A stretch of DNA of 64,000 nucleotides from Gordoniibacillus kamchatkensis (GTDB lineage Bacteria > Bacillota > Bacilli > Paenibacillales > NBRC-103111): contig NZ_JXAK01000024.1 of assembly GCF_000829455.1 (NCBI RefSeq), forward strand, positions 1 through 64,000, in the 5' to 3' direction. The notes under the pieces were generated by a model. It saw only the letters and a program-made list of their open reading frames with translations, ran no database searches and was not told the origin of the DNA. The position numbers and the translations under genes were made by a program. Below, piece after piece: positions 37,499 to 47,001 of the stretch; position 1 is the first letter of the stretch, and the number at the start of each line of letters is the position of its first letter.

Positions 37499-37786
37499 AT
37501 GACGGCTGTAGAGAGTGTTAATAAAAGAAAAAAGATAACGCAAATTCTTGAAGAGGAGACTGGCGGCAAGAGTTATAAAGCACATAAATACAGTCTCGAT
37601 TCAGAGCGGTCCTCTTTGGAATATAACGAGGCTGAAGACCGTACTTTCGTGTGGAAGATGCGTGGTGAAACCGAACCGCCTACTACCAAATATAAGTCGC
37701 TTGAGTCATTGGCACGACTTTTGGCAGAGCGAGACGAACAAGTGTTGACGTACTTTCTTGATGCTCACGCCACGTTTATAAAGTAG
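37499..37786 (+). CDS. Small hypothetical protein heading the NurA/HerA-like operon
   Basis: A strong AAGGAGGAG site (37485-37493) precedes the ATG. The 95-residue product is charged, with a short beta segment (FVWKMRGETEPP) and a C-terminal helix. No family is recognised. The 5-bp gap to the next gene makes it part of the operon, where it may be an accessory subunit. Confidence 0.65.
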   Translation: MTAVESVNKRKKITQILEEETGGKSYKAHKYSLDSERSSLEYNEAEDRTFVWKMRGETEPPTTKYKSLESLARLLAERDEQVLTYFLDAHATFIK

Positions 37787-37791
37787 ATGAT

Positions 37792-38694
37792 ATGGCATAT
37801 GCTCAGTCTGGCGATAGAAGTGTAATCTACCCAACGATAGCCGGACAAGTTGGGGTAGGTATTTGCAAACGTGAAAATAAAAAAATGATGCCTGAGGCAC
37901 TGGCGCGTGAAATTATTCTCTCTATCCCAAGCGTTGCTGACCCGAGTGGTAAGGGGGGGTTCTTTGAGTCGCTGTCTGTCAAACTAAACGAAAGCAATGA
38001 ATTAGCGCGAATACAACAGTGCGGATGGCAATTTGTAACCCCGATTCCATACGACATTAAACATGATGACCGCAAGTTTGAAGACAGAGGAACATCTCGC
38101 ATTCAAGAAGCGATGATTGAAAGAGAAAAGGAAATGGTCAAGAAACTTGTTCGGGAAGGAAAGCTAAATCAGGATAACTACCTTGTAAAAGATGGCTCTT
38201 TGGAATATCGGTTGACCAAAACCGACAAAGATGACGAAAAGAGCTTTCAGACTTTCAAACAAAATTATAACTGGGTTATTGGATTGTCTAAGTCGTTCAA
38301 TCCAGAAGCGTGTTTCGATAAGGGAAAAGCAAACCCAGGCTTTATTGCTGACTTGCCGTTATATCATCGGACGCCGGTTGCTTATTTCGGAAGTGAAAAA
38401 GAGCCGCTTGCTTTCGCTGTATGGTATGTGAGGCTACGAGACAAAAGTAAAACGAGAACACCATTTGACGGAATTCTTAAGGTTGAAAAGATTCTTGTGC
38501 GTGAGGATGAACTTAAAAATGGGATGGAAACAGAAACTGTTGACAGACTTAGCGCACTAATAATAAATGAACGAAATCCTACGTGCTATGGAATGGATAC
38601 TCGCTGGGCAAATCATATCTATCCGATTTACCTGACGGAACGATTTGTAAAATCGCAGTACCTAAGCACCGAGAGTTTCCTGCACCTATTTTAA
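37792..38694 (+). CDS. NurA-like protein, probable nuclease partner of HerA-like ATPase
   Basis: The 300-residue protein precedes a HerA-like ATPase by 12 bp, the usual place of the 5'-3' nuclease NurA. Features compatible with NurA are an acidic strand (VKDGSLEYRLTK near residue 126), a later strand with conserved-looking Lys (NWVIGLSKSF), and a C-terminal Arg/Glu strand pair (FAVWYVRLRDKSK). The canonical N-terminal DGS aspartate is not where I would expect it, so the family call rests largely on context. It could be an unrelated nuclease or effector. Confidence 0.5.
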   Translation: MAYAQSGDRSVIYPTIAGQVGVGICKRENKKMMPEALAREIILSIPSVADPSGKGGFFESLSVKLNESNELARIQQCGWQFVTPIPYDIKHDDRKFEDRGTSRIQEAMIEREKEMVKKLVREGKLNQDNYLVKDGSLEYRLTKTDKDDEKSFQTFKQNYNWVIGLSKSFNPEACFDKGKANPGFIADLPLYHRTPVAYFGSEKEPLAFAVWYVRLRDKSKTRTPFDGILKVEKILVREDELKNGMETETVDRLSALIINERNPTCYGMDTRWANHIYPIYLTERFVKSQYLSTESFLHLF

Positions 38695-38706
38695 GGAGGA
38701 GTCATA

Positions 38707-40383
38707 ATGGCTAAAAATAAACTCATCGGCAGAGTTCTTGCCACTGAAAAGAGTCCGACAACCATAGACGAATTTTATTTCTGGACAAACTCAGATACAA
38801 AGCTCAACGCTTTTGACATCGTTAAGGTAGAGCGTGAGGATGGTACGGACACTTTTGGCGTTATTGAAAGTATCTCACACATTACTGATGCGACGAGCTT
38901 TCTTACAAACTTCATCTCGAGCGATTTTGGTGATGTTAATATCACCGAACCAACTTTTCGTGTTGGGATGAACTTTGCTCTTGCGAAGGTATCCTATAAC
39001 ACCAAGGGCGACTATACCCCTGTACACAATAACTCAAAGGTGTATCTTGCAAGTCCAGAGGAGATTACTTTTGCGCTCGGCTTAGATAAAGTCGAAAACC
39101 CGCTTGTGTGTGGTTCTTTGAAGATGTATGAAGGTACTGCGGATGAGGTTACTCTGCCTGTAAAACTAAACGCAAAGTTCTTACTTGGTTCAGAGGGGGC
39201 ACACCTCAATATTTCAGGCATCTCGGGTCTTGCTGCAAAAACCTCTTATGCCATGTTTCTTATGAAGTCGATCCAAGACACATACGCCACTAAATTAGAA
39301 GAAGATGATAGTGTCGCGTTTGTGCTTTTTAATGTTAAGGGTCGAGATTTGATGGCAATCGACCGCCAAAATGAAGACTTGGATGACGAGACTGTTGAAG
39401 AGTATAGAAAGCTCGGATTATCACAAAAACCATTCAAGCAAGCAAAATACTATATTCCCTACTTTGATAGTAAGTCTGCAAAGCAAAGTACCTATTTGTC
39501 ACGCGACGATGTTTCCAGTTACATCGACAGTAGGAAATTAAAGAAATTCAAATATGTGTATGAGGATGACAAAGAAAGCATTGAGATGATGTTTGCCAAT
39601 GTGGAAGACCCCAATCAAACAATGGAGGCAATAGTTAGTAAGATTATCGACGAGCGTGATGCTGATTTCGGTGGTCTTAAGACTTGGGGCGAATTTTTAG
39701 ACACCGTCAGCGAAAATTCGCAAAAGGGTTCAAGTGGTTCAAAAGGCGAGATTTCTGTATTAAGCTGGCGAAAATTTAAACGCATTGTCAACAAGGCTAT
39801 TAAGAATGACGATATGTTTGCTAACAGGGTAATGCCTGAGCAAAGCGAATGCCGTCTGGCTGATGAGTTAAAGAATATTAAGAAAAACGAAGTTCATGTC
39901 ATTGATATCGCTAAGCTTCCCGAGGACAAGCAAGCGTTTGTTTTCGGCGATGCCGTAAAAACCATCTACAACCTAAAATTGGGTGAGTATGATAATGAAA
40001 GCGGAATCGCCCCGCCTTCTCGCATCGTTATCTTCATTGATGAGCTTAATAAATATGCTTCAAGTGATGTCCCGAAGAGCTCACCCATTCTCAGACAGAT
40101 TTTGGATGTAACAGAGCGTGGGCGCTCTCTGGGCGTTGTTCTGTTTGGTGCTGAGCAGTTTAGGTCTGCAATCCACAAACGCGTGACAGGGAACTGTGCA
40201 ACTCACGCATATGGAAGAACAAACTCAATTGAAACTTCTACTAGTGATTACAAAAGCCTACCCGACACGTACCGAAATATGCTGACAAGATTGTCACAAG
40301 GCGAATACTTGATTCAAAATCCTGTGTTCCGCTCACTGTTGAAAATCAAATTTCCGAAACCGATATACAAACAATTCAAGTAG
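38707..40383 (+). CDS. HerA-like ATPase with deviant Walker A
   Basis: The protein (558 residues, AAGGAGGAG ribosome site) starts with a HAS-barrel (IGRVLATEKSPTTIDEFYFW ... FDIVKVERED) and continues into a RecA/FtsK-HerA ATPase core. Walker A reads GISGLAAKTS near residue 172, one residue longer than the consensus and with Ala for the Gly before Lys. Walker B is IVIFIDELNKY near 442, followed by RGRSLGVVLFGAEQF. HerA forms hexamers that pump DNA, usually with NurA. The deviant P-loop repeats in a known subgroup, so ATP binding is likely but not certain. Confidence 0.8.
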   Translation: MAKNKLIGRVLATEKSPTTIDEFYFWTNSDTKLNAFDIVKVEREDGTDTFGVIESISHITDATSFLTNFISSDFGDVNITEPTFRVGMNFALAKVSYNTKGDYTPVHNNSKVYLASPEEITFALGLDKVENPLVCGSLKMYEGTADEVTLPVKLNAKFLLGSEGAHLNISGISGLAAKTSYAMFLMKSIQDTYATKLEEDDSVAFVLFNVKGRDLMAIDRQNEDLDDETVEEYRKLGLSQKPFKQAKYYIPYFDSKSAKQSTYLSRDDVSSYIDSRKLKKFKYVYEDDKESIEMMFANVEDPNQTMEAIVSKIIDERDADFGGLKTWGEFLDTVSENSQKGSSGSKGEISVLSWRKFKRIVNKAIKNDDMFANRVMPEQSECRLADELKNIKKNEVHVIDIAKLPEDKQAFVFGDAVKTIYNLKLGEYDNESGIAPPSRIVIFIDELNKYASSDVPKSSPILRQILDVTERGRSLGVVLFGAEQFRSAIHKRVTGNCATHAYGRTNSIETSTSDYKSLPDTYRNMLTRLSQGEYLIQNPVFRSLLKIKFPKPIYKQFK

Positions 40384-40394
40384 GAGTACAGGCT

Positions 40395-42064
40395 ATGGCA
40401 GAATACGCTTTCGGCGCTAACATTATTGAGAATTTAACCACAGGGATGTACCAAGACTCTAAGGTCATCTATCGTGAGTACATTCAAAATGCTTGCGATC
40501 AAATTGACAAAGCAGAGCAACTTGGGATTTTACAGCCTCGCAATCCCAACAGCAAATATCCCGATTTAGGTCAGGGTGTTGTTAATATTTGGATAAAACC
40601 CGAAGAGCGGTACATAGTGATTGAAGATAATGCCACAGGGATTAAGGCTGAAGAGTTCCAAAGAACACTCGGCAATATTGCGATTCCGACAAAGTCATGG
40701 GGCAAGATAAAGGTTTTCGAGGAATCGGAAGGCTCTGCGGTTTGGCTTACTGTAAACGCCTTGTATTCACTTCGCGATGGGCTGGTGAAGATATCGTTTC
40801 CATCATGACCTGTGATGCGCTTAAGATGCGCAAAATGATAAATGAAGCGAATACAAAGGTGCAGAAACATTCAGCAAACGATGTTCTCAATGCAATGATT
40901 GAGTTCAGCACGCGCCCTGTTGATAAAAAAGATCCGGAACATTTTTTTAGAGTTGAACTGATTGATATAAATGACGAGAATGAGGAACTGTTTGGTGGCA
41001 ATGACGAGAATAACCATGAGCAGTTAACGAATTATCTTTCCTTCGTTGCGCCTGTTCCTTACCAGGGAAATTTCATATATCGCTCAGAGATTTATGATCA
41101 TGCAAGGAAATTAAACGTTCGAATTGACGAGTATAACATCAAGATTAATGGCGCGCAGATTTTTAAGAAGTACAAAACACATCTAAAGACTGGCAATGGG
41201 CCAGACGATGTTTTTGGAGTCGAATTTTATGATTTTTTTGCTGCTGATGAATCTCTCATTGGCTGGATGTGGTTTGGCAAGACATCCTTCAAAGCTGCTA
41301 TAAAAGAGGACGAAATAAGTCGTGGGCTGCGACTGCGCAAAGAAAACATTCAAATTGGCGATAACGATACTTTGAGGGATATGTTTACCCGTGAAAAGCG
41401 CGGTAATAATTATTTTATTGGAGAAATTTTTGCTATGTCGCGAGAGTTAATTCCAAACTCCCAACGTGCTTATTTTAACGAGAATCCCGCTCGAATAGAT
41501 TTTGAACACAAGCTCAAAGACTATTTTAATAATACACTATACTATATTTATCGTGAAGGTTCGGATATAAACAGCAGCATTAAGAAAATAAATTCTTATC
41601 ATGACAAAGTTTCGGAGTTCGAAATGAAAGTAGCACAAGGTGGATTTTTGACCACAGAAGAGCGCGAACGCGAAGAGCATGACCTTAAAGCAAAAGAACA
41701 AGAAGCGGAAAAGGCAAGGAAGTACCTTGAGAAAAAGCGTGAAGGCGGACTTTCTATATTTACACCACAGATTATAGAACGACGAACCAAAGAAATAGGA
41801 ACAATTAATGATAGCAAAAAGACCGACAAATCTTCAGTCGAGCCTCCAAAAGAAAGTGATGACCGTTCTTACGCGGAAAGCGAACCTACGACAAACAAAT
41901 CTCAGAAAAAGTTTCTGGTCGACACAATGTTTCCGCGTGCCAGTAGAAGTGAACGCAAACTTCTATCAGAAACGCTTGACAAGATATTTGCCATTATTCA
42001 GAAATCAACTGACAAGAAGACTTCTGAAAAACTTATAAATAAAATTAAGGAAGAACTGAAGTGA
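40395..42064 (+). pseudogene. GHKL-type (Hsp90-like) ATPase, frameshifted
   Basis: From ATG 40395 (MAEYAFGANIIENLTTGMY) the first frame has the N box YREYIQNACDQID and the G1 box IEDNATGIK. Near 40700 the reading moves by one base: the correct continuation is GQDKGFRGIGRLCGLAYC, the G2 box, in the frame open to 42064. The first frame ends at 40808. The C-terminal part has a long coiled coil (EEREREEHDLKAKEQEAEKA) and a helical tail. It is one protein of about 556 residues with a single-base deletion. It completes a small-protein/NurA-like/HerA-like/GHKL operon. Confidence 0.75.
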
Positions 42065-42273
42065 GCCCACGGATGATTTTGCTCTTAGAGCCCTATTATA
42101 AGAACAATCGGAAATGGAAAAGCCGGCCGATGAGGGAAAAGCTCCTTATATCTTTTTGTCTTAGCGCAAACAGAAGATGCTTGGAATAAATGTGTAATTG
42201 TGTTATCCATTCCTCCGGTTCTCTCTCGTTACCGTCAATTTGATCATTTCAAAATTGCATTTGGAGCTGACAA

Positions 42274-42312
42274 AAAGCGGTGATCAGGGAAATTTCCTGC
42301 ACCGTCTTTTTT
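42274..42312 (+). terminator. Intrinsic terminator
   Basis: GGTG-(AT bulge)-CAGG pairs with CCTGCACC around a GAAATTT loop and is followed by GTCTTTTTT. An A tract precedes it. Confidence 0.65.
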
Positions 42313-42790
42313 GTTTTCCTCCCCCTACCATTCCCCTCTTATTTCGTCACGAAAAATTTTTCCCCGAAATCTCGCAAAACAGGTTCCGATTTTGCATCAA
42401 AAATGAAATGAATAATAGAGGGACATGTTCCGTTCCTCTCAATGAACTTTGACAACCGAATACAATCTTATCCGGTACGTTCCCCGCATGGCCGGGAAGG
42501 ATAGCCAAAATTGCAGGCGCGCCAAGACCATTTTGCCGATTCTTATTTTCACATGCTTTTTCAACAGAAGCGGTAAAGTGCGAGCGATTTTGCCCATGCA
42601 ATCCATAAATGGTGGTTCCATTTAAGGCGATGACCCATGCGGAGGGATAATGATACTTCCGTCCAGCCACAGTTCATCGCAATGGGGGCGGCTTGCAGCG
42701 ATCCTGGGAGAGGTTTGAAGCCTATGAGGACGGCTAACCACTGTCCGCCGGATAGGATTATTGGAAGAGAAGCAACCAAAACAGAGGCGG

Positions 42791-42840
42791 AAACAGAGAT
42801 GCGCACACGCGGTTATGTTTGTTGCGCATCTCTGTTTTTC
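42791..42840 (+). terminator. Intrinsic terminator upstream of the recombinase module
   Basis: The 15-bp arms AAACAGAGATGCGCA and TGCGCATCTCTGTTT enclose a 17-nt loop and are followed by TT. Transcripts arriving from the left would stop here before the recombinase genes. Confidence 0.8.
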
Positions 42841-42868
42841 AGCTTTGCTGGAATAATAGGAGGCAATT

Positions 42869-43015
42869 ATGAACCATAAACTCATCCGGTACAGCATGCA
42901 AATCGCAATGATAAGACAACTGCTTACATTATCTTTGATTACCGAAAACGAATTTCATTTGATAAAGAACAAAACGATGCGGGATTACGGCATCATTTCG
43001 GACCTTACTTCTTGA
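42869..43015 (+). CDS. Small SHOCT-like protein preceding the serine recombinase
   Basis: AGGAGG lies just before the ATG. The 48-residue product (MNHKLIRYSMQIAMIRQLL..., then LITENEFHLIKNKTMRDYG) looks like the short SHOCT-type helix-turn-helix proteins (LISEEEY-like core) commonly encoded directly upstream of ICE large serine recombinases. It may help excision or regulate the recombinase; unproven. Confidence 0.65.
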   Translation: MNHKLIRYSMQIAMIRQLLTLSLITENEFHLIKNKTMRDYGIISDLTS

Positions 43016-43086
43016 TTCGCACATTTGTCGGTCCGCCCATCTCTTATTAAACTGATGGCAAGTAAATAAGAATGGAGGACAACATC

Positions 43087-44848
43087 ATGGCTCTTGAAGT
43101 GCAAGTGATTAAAGCAAGTCGGAAAATATCGGATCGCAACGCCGGAAAGTTATCGGATGTTCTTCGCGTCGCCCCTTATGCCCGCGTAAGTACCGACACT
43201 GAGGAGCAATTGAACAGCTACAAATCGCAAGTCGCCTATTATACCGATCTCGTAAGCAAACGCAGCGACTGGGTGCTGGTCGATATTTATGCGGATGAAG
43301 CCATAACCGGTACACAGGTAACGAAGCGCGAGGATTTTCAACGCATGATTAACGATTGTATGGATGGGAAAATTGATATGATCATCACGAAGTCTATCTC
43401 CAGGTTTGCAAGAAACACGCTGGATACGTTGAAATACGTCCGAATGTTGAAGGAAAAGAACATCGCCGTATTTTTTGAAGACGAAAATATCAATACGCTG
43501 ACCATGGACGGCGAATTGTTGCTTGTCATTCTAAGTTCTGTAGCGCAGCAGGAAGTGGAGAACATCTCCGCCAACGTGAAAAAAGGTTTGAAAATGAAAA
43601 TGAAGCGCGGCGAACTGGTGGGCTTTCAAAGTTGTTTGGGATACGATTACGATGTGAATACGAAAAAGATAACCGTTAATCAAGAAGAAGCCGAAATCGT
43701 CCGCTATATTTTTGAACGATATACATCGGGGATCGGCGCTTACGTTATTGCAAAGGAACTGACTGAGGCGGGACATAAAACCAAGTACGGAAGAGTCGAA
43801 TGGCAGGACACAACCGTTCTTGGTATCATAAAGAATGAGAAGTACAAAGGCGATTTGTTGCAAGGAAAGACATTTACCGTCGATCCAATTTCCAAGAGAA
43901 GATTGGACAATTACGGCGAGGAAGATCAGTTTTATGTCAAAAATCATCACGAGCCGATTGTCAGCGAGGAAGTTTTTGAAAAGGCGCAGGACATATTGCA
44001 TCGAAGAGGCGAGAATCGCCGCCGCGGCGCGAAAGGCAAGCGGGACAAGTACAGCAGGAAATTTGGCTTTCAGCAGTAAGTTGGAATGTGCTTTCTGCGG
44101 AAGCAACCTCTCGCGGCGGAACTGGCACAGCGGAACCCCGCATGAAAAGGTGATTTGGCAGTGCGTGACAGCCACGAAGAAAGGGAAGAAATACTGCTCT
44201 CACAGCAAAGCTTTGGAGGAAAAGCTGATTGAGGGTGCTTTTGTCGAATCGTACAAATTGGTGTGCCGTAACAATTCGGATGTGCTGGATGAGCTTATGA
44301 AAAGAATGGAGTCCGTGTTTAGCGACCAGAATAATCAAAAGCGACTGAACAAAATTATCAGCGATATTCAGGCTACGGAGCAAAAACGTTGCAAACTGAT
44401 TGATTTGTGCCTGGATGAGAAAATAGACAGGGCTACTTACGAACAGAAGTATGCGGAGCTCGATACTTCGCTTACTAAATTTCTCGAAGAAAGGGAACAG
44501 TTGGAGCAATCCGCGCAGGAAGAAATTGATTTGGGAAAACGGCTTGAACATTTTCGCAAAGTGCTTCATACGAATGAGGTTCTGACCGCATTCGACCGGA
44601 ACGTGTTTGAAAGCATTGTCGATAAAGTGATTATTGGGGAGAACCCCAATCAGGAAAGTCCCGAGCCATACAAACTAACCTTCGTTTATAAAACCGGCTT
44701 TCATAACAGCATTCAAAGCAAGATGCATAAGCAAAAAAAGCCCTTGCGAAGTGAAAGGGGGAAAGTGCCTTCCTATTCCGAGAACAACACACGTAGAATC
44801 GGTGGCTTTGTTGGTGAGGAATGGTACAGAGGGTTGAGAATGCAGTAG
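43087..44848 (+). pseudogene. Large serine recombinase (ICE integrase), frameshifted
   Basis: GGAGGA at 43074 points to the ATG at 43087. The N-terminal resolvase domain has VAPYARVSTDTEEQLNSYKS with the catalytic serine, ITKSISRFARNTLD and the QQEVENISANVKKGL helix. A recombinase domain and a zinc ribbon (CAFCGSNL ... WQCVTATKKGKKYCSH) follow, with a coiled coil and C-terminal tail. Near 44060 one extra G in AAATTTGGC shifts the frame, so the first part stops at 44079 and the rest is open to 44848. Joined, the protein is about 587 residues, normal for the family that integrates and excises ICEs at att sites. If the indel is real the element cannot move by itself. Confidence 0.88.
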
Positions 44849-44982
44849 TGGAGCGGGTTTGGGGAGTAGTACAGGTGGAACGAAGTAGTGAAACAGAGGC
44901 AAGAAAATAGTAGAGTTGACTGATTGTTGACGAATTCGGTAGGTTAGGTTTAATAAATTTAATGTTAATACTGTGATGTAGG

Positions 44983-45024
44983 AAAGGTACACCCCTCAAA
45001 AAATGAGGAGGTAGTACCTTTTTC
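44983..45024. terminator. Bidirectional terminator after the recombinase
   Basis: AAAGGTAC pairs with GTACCTTT, and inside it CCTC pairs with GAGG around an A-rich loop; T and A tracts lie on both sides. Confidence 0.75.
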
Positions 45025-45136
45025 TTGTATAATGAAACCATCACGAGGAGCAGGTGAGCCAATTGATTCAATAACTGCAATAAAAAATAAGTACACATAT
45101 TGAATTATATAACATGTTGCTAAAGCTAATATGTTG

Positions 45137-45165
45137 GGACAAATCAATCACTCATTGGTTTGTCC
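45137..45165 (+). promoter_or_regulatory. 12-bp hairpin upstream of the nuclease/NACHT operon
   Basis: GGACAAATCAAT pairs with ATTGGTTTGTCC (one G-T wobble) around a 5-nt loop. A second stem, TTGAACGAC with GTCGTTCAA (45262-45294), follows shortly before the ribosome site of the nuclease gene. A frame from TTG 45160 to 45381 spans the region but has no good ribosome site. The structures may be an attenuator or binding sites in the leader. Confidence 0.4.
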
Positions 45166-45314
45166 TTAGTGGAGGAGTACCTAAAGCAAGAATACTTTCT
45201 GGATAATGCAGTTGGCCCGATCAGGATGTTCAAATATTTACTGCACAAAATCATTATTGAGTTGAACGACGCCGACAAATACGATGTCGTTCAAGTAATA
45301 AGGGGGAACTTATT

Positions 45315-46946
45315 TTGTCAATGGAACCATTGTTGCATCCAGAAAATTATACTATCGAAAAATGTAGTGTTGACTTATTAAACTTTCTTAGGCAGTTTAA
45401 AATAGAAGATGTATTTCGACTTATTGGTTACTCCTACATACGTTTAAATCATGAAGCAGCTACCTCTAGTGGATATAAGATTTCACCTAAATTAATGGTT
45501 CACTTACCGTTCATGTATGCTGAAAACGCATACAACGGTGTGAACAGAATTAATGACTATGATTCTTCTTTTAACCATTTAGTAGATCTGCTAGAAGATA
45601 TTTATTACTGTCACTACAACGTGGCAACTACAGGAGCAAGTTCAAATCATTTGCATGAAGACATGGCTTCAAATATGTATATGAATTTTCACTTTAACTT
45701 CCCTGATATTTCTATAAGGCAATACTTGGATTTTTTCTATAAACACGTTGACATACTTGAACATTATTTTAATATGGTTGAATTATCCGGAGATCAGATT
45801 ATCAGAGGCCTCTTAATAGTGCTGAATTACGAAAGAGCATGTAAAAAATCTTTAATGTTAAGGATGCAAAAAAGGTGGCAAGAAATAACAGACAGCCACT
45901 GTTTTGTTGATATACGATCTGATACACCAATCAGCAATAAGGTACGAACACATTTTACTACAGATTGCATTCGTATGTTATTAAATAAATTCGATATTCC
46001 GGCAAACATATTTATTGATGCGATGTTCTTTAATGTGCATCAACAAGATGTAATTTCCTTTGAGTATCCAACAAATATATATAAAAAGTACAGAAGTTAT
46101 TTTGGAATAAAATATCATGAGAAGATCTTACTACCAAGAAATCATTATATTTTAGATCGTTTGTTTAATATTATCGAGGACAGTGAACTGTATATTGATA
46201 AAAGGAAAGGAGATTACCTAGAAAATAGAGCTTACGAAATTATTAGTAAATTTTTTGGGGGAGAGAACGTTTATAAAAATTTGTTCGATGAGAACGGAGA
46301 TGACCAAGATATAATTGTTTTATATAACGGATATCTTCTATCCATTGAATGTAAAGCAACTAAGTTAAAGGAACCTTTTATTAACAAAGAGAAATCAGAA
46401 ACAAGATTACAGCGAAACTTTAAGCCTTCATTGCAAAAGGCCTATGAACAGTCTGAAAGAATTGCTATACACATGAATAAGGGTACTGCGAAGTTTTACA
46501 ATTCTCGTAATAGAGAAAAAAGAGAATTAGTTATAGACTTATCAGCAATCAAAGTTACTTCAATTAGAAGCATAGCCGTAACTCTGACTCCTTACCTAAA
46601 TCTCGGTACAGATATTCATTTAATGCTAAAAAAAGAAGGTGTAATAAAGGAACCTTGGTCGATTGATATATTTTCTTTAGAACAGATACTATTAAAATGC
46701 ATGCACAATTATAATATAGATTTTTTTATGGGTTTTCTTGAAAATCGTTTGGACCTATATGGTTCCGTTTTTTCAGTATCAGGTGATGAATTAAGTCATT
46801 TTGGAACTTACATTAGATATCGTGAGCTATTTAACCAGCGTATTGAAGGGGTTACTACTCATTTAGGACCTGGATATAGGAGTTTTGCAAACGACTTTAT
46901 AGATTTAGACAACTACATGGTTTTTCGTGACTACTTAGGCATTTAA
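45315..46946 (+). CDS. Hypothetical protein with C-terminal PD-(D/E)XK nuclease-like domain
   Basis: AAGGGGG precedes TTG 45315 and ATG 45321; either may start the 541-543-residue protein. Residues 1-280 are helical and unrecognised. From about residue 295 the order ENRAYEII, DDQDIIVLYNG, LLSIECKATKL gives the Glu, Asp and ExK of a restriction-endonuclease-like fold. A region with MNKGTAKFYNSRNREKR follows. The gene is AT-rich, unlike the ICE genes, and ends 55 bp before the giant NTPase. It is likely the nuclease partner in a two-gene defence system (inference). Confidence 0.65.
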   Translation: MSMEPLLHPENYTIEKCSVDLLNFLRQFKIEDVFRLIGYSYIRLNHEAATSSGYKISPKLMVHLPFMYAENAYNGVNRINDYDSSFNHLVDLLEDIYYCHYNVATTGASSNHLHEDMASNMYMNFHFNFPDISIRQYLDFFYKHVDILEHYFNMVELSGDQIIRGLLIVLNYERACKKSLMLRMQKRWQEITDSHCFVDIRSDTPISNKVRTHFTTDCIRMLLNKFDIPANIFIDAMFFNVHQQDVISFEYPTNIYKKYRSYFGIKYHEKILLPRNHYILDRLFNIIEDSELYIDKRKGDYLENRAYEIISKFFGGENVYKNLFDENGDDQDIIVLYNGYLLSIECKATKLKEPFINKEKSETRLQRNFKPSLQKAYEQSERIAIHMNKGTAKFYNSRNREKRELVIDLSAIKVTSIRSIAVTLTPYLNLGTDIHLMLKKEGVIKEPWSIDIFSLEQILLKCMHNYNIDFFMGFLENRLDLYGSVFSVSGDELSHFGTYIRYRELFNQRIEGVTTHLGPGYRSFANDFIDLDNYMVFRDYLGI

Positions 46947-47001
46947 GCAAGTAACCCTCTCTTTTTCAGCGAACTAGTATTATATCACGGAGGTGCCTCT
47001 A

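Larger units (their letters stand above)
42065..42868. other. Intergenic region with two terminators and no supported gene
   Basis: The 800 bases hold no ORF with a ribosome site. They contain the terminators at 42274 and 42791 and GC-richer sequence resembling the ICE modules. It is probably the junction where the defence operon entered the ICE backbone. Confidence 0.5.

Noticed and set aside
45160-45381. 73-residue gene before the nuclease gene
   Set aside because: Its TTG start lies inside a hairpin, it lacks a convincing ribosome site, and it overlaps the nuclease start in another frame.
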